Shown in pieces: positions 53,306-62,582 of a stretch of 64,000 nt of DNA. Under the pieces are notes generated by a model. The model made no database searches and had not been told where the DNA came from. It worked only from the letters and a program-made list of their open reading frames with translations. The translations under genes and the position numbers were made by a program. Origin of the DNA: JBAXTE01 sp037130365 (GTDB lineage: Bacteria; Bacteroidota; Bacteroidia; Bacteroidales; WCHB1-69). Positions within the stretch are counted from its first letter, which is position 1. Every line of letters begins with the position of its first letter. The stretch lies in NCBI GenBank assembly GCA_037130365.1, contig JBAXTE010000010.1, positions 1-64,000 of the forward strand, given 5' to 3'.

Positions 53306-55594
53306 ATGGCTAACTTCTCTAAATCAATCATTACATTATTATTGTTTTTTGCAATTCAACAGGTTATTTCGCAAAAAGTGGCATTGGTCTTAAGTGGTGG
53401 AGGGGCAAAAGGAGCTATTCATATTGGTGTAATAAGAGCGCTCGAAGATTCAGGCATTCCCATCGATTACATTGCTGGAACCTCTGCTGGAGCAATAGTT
53501 GGTGGATTATATGCTTCGGGATATTCTACCGAAGAAATTGAAGAATTATTTCTTAGTTCAGAGTTTAAAAACTGGATTGCAGGCAAGATTGAGGATAAAT
53601 ATGTGTATTATTTTAAGGTTAAAAACCCGAATCCATCTTGGATAAAAATCAAATTTAATTGGGATTCAATTTTAAACTCAACCATTCCTATAAACTTTCT
53701 TTCTCCTTCGCAAATGGATTTTGCTTTTATGGAACTTTTTGCTGGTGCAAATACCGTCTCCAATGGCAATTTCGATAGCTTATTTGTAGCATTTAGATGT
53801 GTTGCAACAAATTTAAGCACAACCGAAGGAGAAGTTCAGCGCAGCGGTAATATTGGCGAAGCAGTAAGAGCATCAACAACATATCCATTTTATTTTCGAC
53901 CAATTACTATTGATGGCAATGTAATGTACGATGGAGGAATGAAAAATAATTTTCCGGTTGATGTTGCCGAAACCGATTTTAATCCTGATATAATAATAGG
54001 ATCAAAAGCAGCTTTGGAAAATAAAAAACCACGTACCGACAATATCCTCAGCATATTACAAAGCATGCTAATGATTAACAAAAAGTACACTATTAAATGC
54101 GAAAATGGAGTCTTAATTGAGCCAAAAGTTCAAAAAGTAAAAGTGACTGATTTTTCAAAATCATCAGAATTTGTCCAAAATGGCTACCAAGCAACCATGG
54201 AAAAAATTCCTCAAATTCGATTATTTGTCACCGACAGCATTCCAAAATGGAACACACAATTAAGAAGGCGAGAATTTAGGAAAAAGATGCCACCATTAAC
54301 AGTAAGTTCAATTGAAATTGATGGATTAAACAAAAGGCAAAGCGAATATATCAACAGATTACTCACAAAAAGTAATGATTCAACAGCACTTGAAGATGTG
54401 AAATTAGAATATTTCAGATTGATATCAGATGATAAATTAGCATACTTATTTCCTCGATTAATATATAACAGCAATATTAGAAAATACAAACTTCATATTG
54501 ATATTGAACATGATAAAACCTTTGAATTTTTGTTTGGGGGGAATTTATCATCCAATTCAAAAACCACATTTTTTGCTGAACTTCGCTACAAACATTTAGA
54601 TGCACAAGGCTTAAGCATATATGGAAACGTTTATTTGGGAAGATTTTATTCATCTGCATTAGCAGCAATCCGAATGGACTATCCACGTAAGAAACCGTTT
54701 TATCAAGAATTGAACCTTGGATATAATGAATTCAATTATTATAACACTACCCGAATCTTTTTTGGTGATGAAATGCCATTCTTCCTAAATCAAAACGAAA
54801 ACTTTATTAATTACAACCTTGGGCTCCCAGCTTCAAATGGAGCAAAATGGGAATTAGGTGCTACCGTGGCAATGCTAAAAGACAGTTATTCAAAATCAAC
54901 AATTTTTACAAGTAGCGATCAATTCGACAATAATAATTTCAACTTAGCAAAAGTATATGTTCAATATGAACTCAACTCACAGAAAAAACAATACTATTCA
55001 AATCAGGGAGTCTATTTTTGCACGAAGTTGTTTTTCATAAGTGGAAAAGAGAAAAACAAGCCAGGAACAACAGGAACAAGTATTTCGGAGGAATCAAACG
55101 AATACAATTGGCTTGGATTCAAAGCCAAATACACCAATTTTATTCCTCTTCGTCCAAAAATCACCTTCGGAATTTCTGCCGATTTAAGTTTATCCTCACA
55201 AGAATTATTTTCTAATTATACTGCTAGTAAATTTCGAGCTTCACAATTTAATCCAATTCCCGAAATATCAACCCAATTTCTTCCTGCATTTAGAGATTAC
55301 AACTATTTGGCTTTTGGAATTAAGGGAATATATAAAATAAATAAATCAATGGATTTAAGAGTTGAAGGATATTATTATCAGCCATTTGTTTCTATTATCA
55401 AGGGAGATTTTGATCAAGCAAAATTCAGTAAACCATTTAATAATCAATATTTTATATTTTCCACCATTGCTATTTATAACACTCGCTTTGGTCCTTTAAG
55501 TATTTCTACAAATTATCAGCAAGCCTCTACTCCCCCATTATCAATAAATATTAATTTTGGCTATATTATTTTTAATAGAAGAGTTCTAGAATAA
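53306..55594 (+). CDS. Outer-membrane patatin-like phospholipase with C-terminal beta-barrel, paralog 2
   Basis: Tandem paralog of the preceding gene, also exactly 762 aa and with the same architecture: signal peptide, patatin domain with GGGAKG (31-36) and nucleophile Ser60, POTRA-like segment (VSSIEIDGLNKRQSEYINRLL) and barrel ending NRRVLE. Identity is high along the whole length, especially in the catalytic domain, and the residues of the catalytic dyad are kept. The 86-bp gap has no terminator, so both may be expressed together. The duplication keeps two working enzymes. Confidence 0.88.
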   Translation: MANFSKSIITLLLFFAIQQVISQKVALVLSGGGAKGAIHIGVIRALEDSGIPIDYIAGTSAGAIVGGLYASGYSTEEIEELFLSSEFKNWIAGKIEDKYVYYFKVKNPNPSWIKIKFNWDSILNSTIPINFLSPSQMDFAFMELFAGANTVSNGNFDSLFVAFRCVATNLSTTEGEVQRSGNIGEAVRASTTYPFYFRPITIDGNVMYDGGMKNNFPVDVAETDFNPDIIIGSKAALENKKPRTDNILSILQSMLMINKKYTIKCENGVLIEPKVQKVKVTDFSKSSEFVQNGYQATMEKIPQIRLFVTDSIPKWNTQLRRREFRKKMPPLTVSSIEIDGLNKRQSEYINRLLTKSNDSTALEDVKLEYFRLISDDKLAYLFPRLIYNSNIRKYKLHIDIEHDKTFEFLFGGNLSSNSKTTFFAELRYKHLDAQGLSIYGNVYLGRFYSSALAAIRMDYPRKKPFYQELNLGYNEFNYYNTTRIFFGDEMPFFLNQNENFINYNLGLPASNGAKWELGATVAMLKDSYSKSTIFTSSDQFDNNNFNLAKVYVQYELNSQKKQYYSNQGVYFCTKLFFISGKEKNKPGTTGTSISEESNEYNWLGFKAKYTNFIPLRPKITFGISADLSLSSQELFSNYTASKFRASQFNPIPEISTQFLPAFRDYNYLAFGIKGIYKINKSMDLRVEGYYYQPFVSIIKGDFDQAKFSKPFNNQYFIFSTIAIYNTRFGPLSISTNYQQASTPPLSININFGYIIFNRRVLE

Positions 55595-55730
55595 AATGAG
55601 TTGGTTTTCTTTGTTTTAATAAAGTGTTTATTTTGTTTCCAAAAAAAATTAAACAGCTTAACAAAAGAGATAAATTCAGAAATATTTATCATAAAAGCGC
55701 AATCATTAGGAAATCAAAATAAAAAATTAC

Positions 55731-55738
55731 TATTTTTG
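55731..55738 (+). promoter_or_regulatory. TATTTTTG promoter -7 box
   Basis: An exact TAnnTTTG match 51 bp upstream of the DUF349 gene ATG at 55790. Confidence 0.6.
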
Positions 55739-55789
55739 CTTCTTATAAATTAAGAATCATCAATTGTTAAATCAAATTCTAACATTTTA

Positions 55790-57970
55790 ATGGAAAACAA
55801 CAACTTACTCAACACGGTTCCAGAAGAGGAAAACACTTCAATGAAGGATCAAAATGCCGACACCATTCAACCAATTATCAACACAGAAGAACCAACAAAC
55901 TCCAATGAGTTTGAAGTAGCAGAGGAACTTGAGTCTGCAAAAGAAGAACTTTTAAAAGAGCAAATAATTGCCGAACCATCTGTAGATTTGGAAATTATTG
56001 ATGAACTCGACCAAAAGGAAATCGAAATACCAGCTATTGAACCTGTTATATCACTTGAAACGAGTGATAATGAAACATCTGAAATTATTCCAGAAGTAAT
56101 CGTTAATGAGGTTGTTGAGATTGAGGAACTTCCTCAACCAATAACAAATCCAATTGCTGAAATTTCACACGAAACACAAGCTGAAGAATTAATTAGCCAA
56201 ATTGAAGCGGAAGAAATTGATGAAATCGATGAAGAGGATGACTCACAACTCCAATTTAATAAGGAAGACATTGAGATTATGTCGTTGGAGCAGCTCGTAG
56301 AATTACTTGAGAAGACAGTGGTTCATAAAGTAGAAAAGATTAAATCAAAAGTTTCGGTTATAAGAAACTGCTTTACCGTAAAAATTAGAGAAGAAAAAAA
56401 CATAATCAAAGAAGCATTTTTAGCCAATGGTGGAGTTCTTGAAGAATACATAGATGAACCTACCGCTGTCGAAAACCGCTTTAATGAAGCGTTCAAAATA
56501 TATAAAGCACAAAAAGCTCGTTTAAACGAACAAATTGAGAAACAAAAAAATGAGAATGTAGCACTAAAAACTGAGCTTCTTGCTTCGTTAAAGGAGCTTA
56601 TTGAATCTGATGAGCCACTAAAAAAGACGTATGATAGCTTTAAGGAGATTCAAGAAACATGGAAAAAAATTGGTCCAGTTCCACAATCAGAAGTCAATAA
56701 TTTATGGCAAAACTACCATTTTTACGTAGAACGTTTCTTTGATAAAGTAAAGATTAACAAAGAGTTACGCGACTTAGATTTAAAAAAGAATCTTGAGCAA
56801 AAAATCCAATTATGCGAGAAAGTTGAAGAACTTCTTTTAGAAACATCAATCAACAAGACCTTTAAACTTCTTCAACAATATCACGAAGAGTGGAAAGAGA
56901 TTGGCCCAGTGATGGATGATAAAAAAGAAGAAATTTGGGAACGATTTAAAACTGCATCAGATACGATTAACCTCAGAAGAAAAGAGCATTACGAAGAAAT
57001 TCAAGGCGAATTACAAAATAATTATAGCGCAAAATTAGTCCTTTGCGAAAAAGCCGAAGAAATTACATTAAAAGATTGTAATTCAATAAATGAGTGGAAT
57101 AATGCAAGCGAAGAAGTTACTGAATTATTAAAAGTATGGAAAACACTTGGACCTGCTCCTAAAAAATTAAATGATGAGATTTGGGAACGATTCAAATCGA
57201 AATTAGACCTTTTCTTTGCAAACAAAAAAGCCTTTTTACAAAAAATAAAAGATCATCAACTTAATAGTTATAATCTCAAAATAAATCTTTGTTTAGAAGC
57301 TGAATCTATAGCCACTCGAACCGATTGGAAAAAAGCTACTGAAGAGTTATTAAAGCTTCAAAAAGAGTGGAAAGAAATTGGTTCTGTTCCTAAAAAATAC
57401 TCCGATCAAATTTGGAAAAGATTCAGAATAGCTTGTGATGCATTTTTTGCTGCAAAATCTACACATTTCAGCTCTCAACACGAACATGAAGATGATAATT
57501 TAAAAGCTAAAGAAGATTTACTTTTAAAGATTCAAGCATTTGAAATGGGGAACGATAGAAACGAAAATCTCAATACATTGAAAGAATTCCAACGTCAATG
57601 GATGGAAATCGGTCATGTACCAACTCAAGAAAAAGACAGATTATATTTGAGTTTTAAAAACCTTGTAAACAAACATTGGGAAATTCTTAAAGCATCTTCT
57701 TCCGATAACAGAGCGAACAATTACAAAAGCTATGTTAACGAACTTATTGATAGTCCAGATGGAAATCAAGCCATTGAAAAAGAACGTAGGTTCTTACAAA
57801 ACAAAGTAACCAAACTACGTGAAGATGCTGCTTTATGGGAAAACAATCTTGGCTTTTTTGCAAATTCTAAAAATGCAATCGTCCTTAAGCAAGAATTTGA
57901 AAAGAAAATTGAACTTGCTAAACTAGAGATTAAAAGCATCGAAGAAAAAATCAAACTTTTACATAAATAA
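55790..57970 (+). CDS. DUF349 repeat protein
   Basis: A 726-aa soluble protein. The first about 160 residues are a very acidic, low-complexity Glu/Ile/Pro-rich region. Then come five DUF349 repeats of about 80 residues, each with a W-[K/M]-x-[I/L]-G motif: WKKIGPVP (about residue 290), WKEIGPVM (366), WKTLGPAP (449), WKEIGSVP (526) and WMEIGHVP (603). The remainder is a predicted coiled coil (VTKLREDAALWENNLG). No enzyme motif is seen. The function of DUF349 is poorly known. It is followed by a terminator and seems monocistronic. Confidence 0.88.
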   Translation: MENNNLLNTVPEEENTSMKDQNADTIQPIINTEEPTNSNEFEVAEELESAKEELLKEQIIAEPSVDLEIIDELDQKEIEIPAIEPVISLETSDNETSEIIPEVIVNEVVEIEELPQPITNPIAEISHETQAEELISQIEAEEIDEIDEEDDSQLQFNKEDIEIMSLEQLVELLEKTVVHKVEKIKSKVSVIRNCFTVKIREEKNIIKEAFLANGGVLEEYIDEPTAVENRFNEAFKIYKAQKARLNEQIEKQKNENVALKTELLASLKELIESDEPLKKTYDSFKEIQETWKKIGPVPQSEVNNLWQNYHFYVERFFDKVKINKELRDLDLKKNLEQKIQLCEKVEELLLETSINKTFKLLQQYHEEWKEIGPVMDDKKEEIWERFKTASDTINLRRKEHYEEIQGELQNNYSAKLVLCEKAEEITLKDCNSINEWNNASEEVTELLKVWKTLGPAPKKLNDEIWERFKSKLDLFFANKKAFLQKIKDHQLNSYNLKINLCLEAESIATRTDWKKATEELLKLQKEWKEIGSVPKKYSDQIWKRFRIACDAFFAAKSTHFSSQHEHEDDNLKAKEDLLLKIQAFEMGNDRNENLNTLKEFQRQWMEIGHVPTQEKDRLYLSFKNLVNKHWEILKASSSDNRANNYKSYVNELIDSPDGNQAIEKERRFLQNKVTKLREDAALWENNLGFFANSKNAIVLKQEFEKKIELAKLEIKSIEEKIKLLHK

Positions 57971-57990
57971 TTGATTTCCTGACCTATTAA

Positions 57991-58028
57991 AAAACTCACA
58001 ATTTATAAATTCATAAATTGTGAGTTTT
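57991..58028 (+). terminator. Intrinsic terminator
   Basis: AACTCACAATTTAT / ATAAATTGTGAGTT stem with loop AAATTC and a T6 tail, following the DUF349 gene by 21 bp. Confidence 0.9.
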
Positions 58029-58127
58029 TTAATTATTCGAGAGCAAGTTTTGGGTTAATAATTTGTCTAAAAAATTGTCCTTAATTTTTTTTCGCAAAAG
58101 CATACAAGTTAAACAAGAAAATATAAC

Positions 58128-60638
58128 ATGAAAAAACAATCAATTTTACTCTTTATTTTTATCGTTTTCGCAATTTCAAGTTACGCTCAAGAAATGCCAA
58201 ACAGAGAAGGAGGAAGAGGCAATGGCATGGGCGAAGAATTAAAAAAATTAACTACTAATACAACTGGGGTTATTGTAGGATCGGTTATCGACGAAAAAAC
58301 GAATACTCCACTTGAATACTGCACCATTGTGGTTTTAAACCCTAAAGATAGCTCAATTAAAGGTGGAGGTATCACAAATGAAACTGGACGTTTTCAGGTA
58401 AAAGATATTCCTTGGGGAACATATATTTTAAAAGTCAACTTTATTGGATATAAAGCATTTTGGATTCCAAATATTGAAGTTTCGAAAGAGAAACCTATCA
58501 AATTTGTTGGAAAAATCAAATTAAAAACAGCATCCCAAACTTTAGAAACAGTGGAAGTTACTGCAAAGAAAGAGATGATTCAGACTAATTTAGATAAAAA
58601 AGTTTTTAATGTGGATCAAATATTAACTAGTACTGGTGGATCTGCAATAGATGCTCTTCAAAATATCCCTTCAGTACAAGTGGATATCGACGGTAATGTG
58701 AGCATTCGTGGAAGCGGAAATATTACGATTTTAATTGATGGCAGACCTTCAAATATGACTTTAGAACAAATACCTTCAGCATCTATTGAAAGTATTGAAG
58801 TAATTACAAATCCATCTGCTCGTTTTGACCCAGATGGAATGTCGGGGATCCTGAATGTAATTTTGAAAAAGAAAAAAGAACATGGTTTCAACGGTATGGT
58901 TAGCGCAAATGTTGGTGCTGGCGAACTTGATCCAAAATGGTACTTTGGGAAAAACAGTTTCAATGCAAACTTAAATTATAGATACGACAAACTTAATATT
59001 ACGGCTAGTTTTGATAACCGAACCATGGGAAACCACTTTGCAAATACCGCAGTTCGAAATGTCACACAAAATGCAACCGAGCTTATACAAAATTCCGATG
59101 GCAATTTTAGTGGACAGTTTCGGAACTTTAAACTAGGTGGCGATTACTTTTTTAACAAGAAAAACTCAATTGCAATATCTGGAACCTATGGAAGTCGTGC
59201 CCATGGCGATAACTTTAATACAAGGAGTATAACAAATCAAAATGGCTTAAGCATTCAAGATTATAAACAAGTCTCTAATAGTTCCGACGACAACAAAAGT
59301 TACGAGTTTTCGGGAAACTATAAAAAAACGTTCGATACCAAAGGAAAAGAGTGGACTGTTGATGTTTTTTATTCAAAAAACAGTGGTGATGATACTTCTT
59401 TTGTTACTAAAAACAACTATTCTCCTTATCCGCTTACCTCCTATCAAAGGAATAACACAAACGATAGCAGATCTACATTTACTGCACAAACCGATTTTAT
59501 TACTCCAATTGGGAATGGTGGAAGGTTAGAAACAGGAATTAAATACTCTCGAAAATCATTGGATAGTGATTATAAGTTGTATTATGGTTTAAACGAAGAC
59601 AGCCTTGTTGCTGATTTAACTCAAAATAACAACTTTAAGTACAACGAAAATTTAACCGCTGCTTATGCGATTTATTCAAACACATTGTGGTCTAAATTAA
59701 AATATCAATTGGGTTTACGATATGAATTTGCTCAAACTACTTCTGATTTAATTTCGCAGAATAAAATATATAATAAATATTACAGCAATCCATTCCCATC
59801 GGCACATATCCGCTATGAATTCACTGAAAATAATGCAATTCAAATAAGTTATAGTCGAAGAGTGAGTCGCCCATCCATCCGAAATTTGAATCCATTTGTC
59901 GATTATAGAGACTCCTTAAATTTATCTAAAGGAAATCCATTTTTAAACCCTGAATTCGTTGATTCATACGAACTTAGCCATTATTTAATCTATAAAGGAA
60001 CATCAATAAGTACAACTGCATTTTATCGCCAACGAAATGACATTATTACTCGATTCACAACACTTCAAGATAGCGTAACAACGATGACTACCTATGCAAA
60101 TATTAATAAAAGCACTTCGTATGGATTAGAGTTTGTTCTTGGGCAAACCATCACCAAATGGTGGAAATTGACTGGAACTGGTAGTTATTATCGTACTTTA
60201 TATAGCGATCTAACCTTAGATAACAGCTTAACTGACGATTATAGTTGGAATATGCGTTTAACTTCGCAAATGAATTTTGGAAAAGTTGCCGATTTGCAAA
60301 TTACTTTTAATTATCGTTCACCCACATTAACCATTGGAACTATGGGATTTGGAAGTCAAGGAATTGGACAAGGACAAATGAAAGAAAATTATAACATCGA
60401 CCTAGGTTCAAAAATAAATGTAATCAAGGATAAATTAGCGATAACCTTGCGAGTTTCCGATATTTTTAATTGGTGGAAAATGGATGCAACAACCACTGGC
60501 GAAGGTTTTTACTCCCACACCACACGTACACGAGAGAGCAGAGCAATCTGGTTTGGACTATCTTATAAATTCAACGACTATAAAGCCAAACGAGAAAAAA
60601 AATCTGGAAGTGGAGATGATTCTGGAGAAGACATGTAG
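58128..60638 (+). CDS. TonB-dependent receptor with carboxypeptidase-regulatory-like N-terminal domain
   Basis: An 836-aa outer-membrane protein. Signal peptide (MKKQSILLFIFIVFAISSYAQ), then an N-terminal CarboxypepD_reg-like domain (GVIVGSVIDEKTNTPLEYCTIV, about residues 45-130). The plug region follows (GSAIDALQNIPSVQVDIDGNVSIRGSGNITILIDGRP, PSARFDPDGMSGILNVILKKK), then an outer-membrane beta-barrel. The LNPFVDYRDSLNLSKGNPFLNP stretch is typical of the OMP_b-brl_3-type receptors of this phylum. The end is a charged KREKKSGSGDDSGEDM tail rather than an aromatic residue. The substrate is unknown. Confidence 0.88.
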   Translation: MKKQSILLFIFIVFAISSYAQEMPNREGGRGNGMGEELKKLTTNTTGVIVGSVIDEKTNTPLEYCTIVVLNPKDSSIKGGGITNETGRFQVKDIPWGTYILKVNFIGYKAFWIPNIEVSKEKPIKFVGKIKLKTASQTLETVEVTAKKEMIQTNLDKKVFNVDQILTSTGGSAIDALQNIPSVQVDIDGNVSIRGSGNITILIDGRPSNMTLEQIPSASIESIEVITNPSARFDPDGMSGILNVILKKKKEHGFNGMVSANVGAGELDPKWYFGKNSFNANLNYRYDKLNITASFDNRTMGNHFANTAVRNVTQNATELIQNSDGNFSGQFRNFKLGGDYFFNKKNSIAISGTYGSRAHGDNFNTRSITNQNGLSIQDYKQVSNSSDDNKSYEFSGNYKKTFDTKGKEWTVDVFYSKNSGDDTSFVTKNNYSPYPLTSYQRNNTNDSRSTFTAQTDFITPIGNGGRLETGIKYSRKSLDSDYKLYYGLNEDSLVADLTQNNNFKYNENLTAAYAIYSNTLWSKLKYQLGLRYEFAQTTSDLISQNKIYNKYYSNPFPSAHIRYEFTENNAIQISYSRRVSRPSIRNLNPFVDYRDSLNLSKGNPFLNPEFVDSYELSHYLIYKGTSISTTAFYRQRNDIITRFTTLQDSVTTMTTYANINKSTSYGLEFVLGQTITKWWKLTGTGSYYRTLYSDLTLDNSLTDDYSWNMRLTSQMNFGKVADLQITFNYRSPTLTIGTMGFGSQGIGQGQMKENYNIDLGSKINVIKDKLAITLRVSDIFNWWKMDATTTGEGFYSHTTRTRESRAIWFGLSYKFNDYKAKREKKSGSGDDSGEDM

Positions 60639-60660
60639 ACGATAAAACGAACTTATATTT

Positions 60661-60691
60661 AAAGACTGTCTAATTAGGCAGTCTTTTTTTT
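60661..60691 (+). terminator. Intrinsic terminator
   Basis: AAAGACTG / CAGTCTTT stem around an inner complementary TCTAATTAGG segment, with T8 directly after, 22 bp past the TonB receptor stop. Confidence 0.9.
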
Positions 60692-60788
60692 GTTTTGAAA
60701 CTTAGATATCAAGATTTAATTCTTGATTAATGTTGATTTTGACTAATGTTTTTTTAAAAATAATTGAAGTTCATAGTAAATTAAGTTC

Positions 60789-60796
60789 TATTTTTG
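60789..60796 (+). promoter_or_regulatory. TATTTTTG promoter -7 box
   Basis: An exact TAnnTTTG match 75 bp upstream of the ICMT-like gene. Confidence 0.5.
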
Positions 60797-60871
60797 TAAA
60801 TATTTGAAACTAAAAAAAAACTTGATGTATATTCTAAACACCTGTACTATAAGTAATTAATAAAACAATTT

Positions 60872-61426
60872 ATGATTTTTATACTAATTTGGATAATCTG
60901 GTGTGCATCAGAAATTTTTGTGAATGTATGGATGCGTTCAGGTACTACCGACAAGGAAGGTCAAGACAAAGGTTCATTAAAATATATTTGGATAGTTATT
61001 GCCCTTGCAATTACTGCTGGGGTGCTCTTAGCTAATTATGTTAATTTCCCGATAAGCAATAATCAAATTATTCCATACATCGGACTAGCAATGGTTGTTG
61101 CGGGAATGATTCTACGATTTATATCCATTTGGACCTTGGGGCGACTTTTCACCGTTGATGTAACCATTAGAGATGACCATAAAATTAAAAAAGATGGAGC
61201 TTATAAATTCATAAGACATCCATCCTACACAAGCTCATTGCTCTCATTTATAGGTTTTGGTGTGTCGTTAAATAATTGGTTAAGTGTAATTAGCGTCACG
61301 ATTTTGGTCATTTTCGTATTTCGATATAGAATTAAGGTTGAAGAAAAAACGTTGGTAGAACATTTCGGGAGTGATTATTCAGATTACATGAAAAAGACTT
61401 ACCGCTTGATTCCTTGGATTTACTAA
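60872..61426 (+). CDS. Isoprenylcysteine carboxyl methyltransferase-like membrane protein
   Basis: A 184-aa membrane protein with about five hydrophobic segments. The C-terminal motif of the ICMT/phospholipid methyltransferase group is present: GAYKFIRHPSYTSSLL (the RHPxY SAM/substrate loop) and KVEEKTLVEHFGSDYSDYMKKTYRLIPWIY. Bacterial members methylate lipids or unknown targets; a protein prenylcysteine substrate is unlikely. It is monocistronic, ending before a strong hairpin at 61462-61495. Confidence 0.85.
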   Translation: MIFILIWIIWCASEIFVNVWMRSGTTDKEGQDKGSLKYIWIVIALAITAGVLLANYVNFPISNNQIIPYIGLAMVVAGMILRFISIWTLGRLFTVDVTIRDDHKIKKDGAYKFIRHPSYTSSLLSFIGFGVSLNNWLSVISVTILVIFVFRYRIKVEEKTLVEHFGSDYSDYMKKTYRLIPWIY

Positions 61427-61461
61427 GTGCTTTTTTAAGAAAAAAAGAGATTTGATATGCT

Positions 61462-61495
61462 AATAAGCCTTTCGAAAAATTTCGAAAGGCTTATT
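61462..61495. terminator. Intrinsic terminator with long stem
   Basis: AATAAGCCTTTCGAAA / TTTCGAAAGGCTTATT with loop AA, 16 bp of perfect pairing. It ends the ICMT-like gene and could also work for a minus-strand transcript from the tRNA gene. Confidence 0.85.
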
Positions 61496-61496
61496 T

Positions 61497-61647
61497 AGTG
61501 CGCTGTACTGGACTCGAATCCCGCCAATGTTGAAAACGCACTAATTTTTGAACAGCTAAAATTTCTCAACTGCGTTTTCTTACTTTGGCGTGGGTCCTCG
61601 AAAATTAACGAACCGTTTCGGTTCTAATTTTCGGGACCAGTGACTTC
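61497..61647 (-). pseudogene. tRNA-Val-like fragment split by a double-hairpin element
   Basis: Bases 61497-61518 and 61637-61647 together match 33 consecutive bases of the intact tRNA-Val at 61719 onward (discriminator base, acceptor 3' strand and T-arm). The element at 61519-61636 separates them inside the T-loop. Beyond 61648 the similarity to the tRNA fades into a degraded anticodon arm and no D-arm can be seen. It could be a decayed tandem tRNA copy or an attachment-site remnant; either way it cannot make a tRNA. Confidence 0.8.
61519..61636. mobile_element. Double-hairpin interspersed element, copy D (inserted in a tRNA fragment)
   Basis: A 118-bp element from TCCCG to CGGGA. The left hairpin pairs CCCGCCAA with TTGGCGTGGG (bulge) and AAAACGCA with TGCGTTTT around an internal loop. 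The linker is GGGTCCTCG. The right hairpin pairs CGAAAATTA with TAATTTTCG around CGAACCGTTTCGGTTC. Flanking bases CTCGAA and CCAGTGAC join to reproduce the T-loop of the nearby tRNA-Val exactly, with no duplicated or lost base. It is the longest of the four copies and gives the best boundary definition. Confidence 0.9.
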
Positions 61648-61719
61648 AACCTGTGAAAGCATTATACATGTGAAACAAAAAAAGTCTCGCAGAAATTCTG
61701 AAAGACTTAATTTTCGGAG

Positions 61720-61794
61720 TGCGCTGTACTGGACTCGAACCAGTGACTTCTACCCTGTCAAGGTAACACTCTAAACCGACTGAGTTAACAGCGC
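61720..61794 (-). tRNA. tRNA-Val (anticodon GAC)
   Basis: A 75-nt cloverleaf read on the minus strand. Acceptor stem GCGCTGT/ACAGCGC with discriminator A; D-arm ACTC...GAGT; anticodon stem TTACC/GGTAG with loop TTGACAG giving anticodon GAC (Val); T-arm ACTGG/CCAGT with loop TTCGAGT. CCA is not encoded. It lies between the ICMT-like gene and the outer-membrane barrel gene, next to a broken copy. Confidence 0.96.
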
Positions 61795-61876
61795 ATTTAA
61801 TAAAGCGCAAAGATATTACTTTAATTTGAAACTTTAAGACAGCGAAGAGTAATTTTCAATAAAATAACCATTTTTT

Positions 61877-62554
61877 TTAGAAAGAAAACCCAAACAAAAT
61901 TGACATATGTGTATGGTATAGATTATTTTCATTATTTTTATACAACCCTTTAAAACTTCTATATACCTCAATTGAGGTAAAAAACAATTTTGAAAATTGA
62001 AATTTATAAAAAAAACGTCCTCCAAAATCAATGCCCCGAATGGATGAATAGTTATTAAACGGTTCCTTAAAATCAGCAAAACCTCCATAACCAGCACTTA
62101 CCGAAACAGTTCCCCTATCATATCCGGAAATTAATATAGAGGATGCCACCCCTAATGCGATCGATTGTTTTTGAGAAATTGCATAACAAAAATCAACTGG
62201 CACATCAATATATAACAATTTCATCTCACCAACAACATTTGCTGTGTAAAATGAAGGCACTACTCCTAAACCAATATCAATAAGTGTATCACGTTTTAAA
62301 TGCTGCTGATAAGATGCACCTTTTTGAGAAATTGAAATTCCAAAGGATAACTTAGATTTTTGAAAAATTTGAATATTTAATCGTGCCCCAATTTGAGGCG
62401 AAAGCAAAGGATTTCCACTACTGCTATCGATACTTTTTGATGGTAACGGACCCCCAAATTGAGCTCCTAAAAACAAATCAAGATGATTTTTTATCACTTG
62501 AGCATGTGCTGACGTCATTAATAAAAGCAAGAAAAAAATAAGAATTTTTCTCAT
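61877..62554 (-). CDS. Outer-membrane beta-barrel protein (PorT-like)
   Basis: A 225-aa protein with signal peptide (MRKILIFFLLLLMTSAHAQ). Alternating hydrophobic strands with Gly at turns (LDLFLGAQFGGPLPS, IGARLNIQIFQKSKLSFGISIS, IDVPVDFCYAISQKQSIALGVASSIL) and a C-terminal aromatic (LFGFSF) fit the PorT/OMP_b-brl family of small barrels. The function is unknown; PorT itself is part of T9SS, but the assignment to that role is not supported here. It is downstream of and cotranscribed with the PCMD-like lipoprotein (28 bp gap). Confidence 0.8.
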   Translation of the reverse strand: MRKILIFFLLLLMTSAHAQVIKNHLDLFLGAQFGGPLPSKSIDSSSGNPLLSPQIGARLNIQIFQKSKLSFGISISQKGASYQQHLKRDTLIDIGLGVVPSFYTANVVGEMKLLYIDVPVDFCYAISQKQSIALGVASSILISGYDRGTVSVSAGYGGFADFKEPFNNYSSIRGIDFGGRFFYKFQFSKLFFTSIEVYRSFKGLYKNNENNLYHTHMSILFGFSF

Positions 62555-62582
62555 TAAAAAATATTTTATTTAGTGATGCTTT

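Noticed and set aside
61497..61720. Integrated element bounded by tRNA attachment sites
   Set aside because: The direct repeats derived from tRNA-Val are only about 200 bp apart with no integrase or cargo between them, so an ICE or prophage is not supported.
61834..62097. Alternative minus-strand frame over the barrel gene
   Set aside because: It overlaps the signal-peptide-bearing barrel gene at 61877-62554 in another frame and has no homology.
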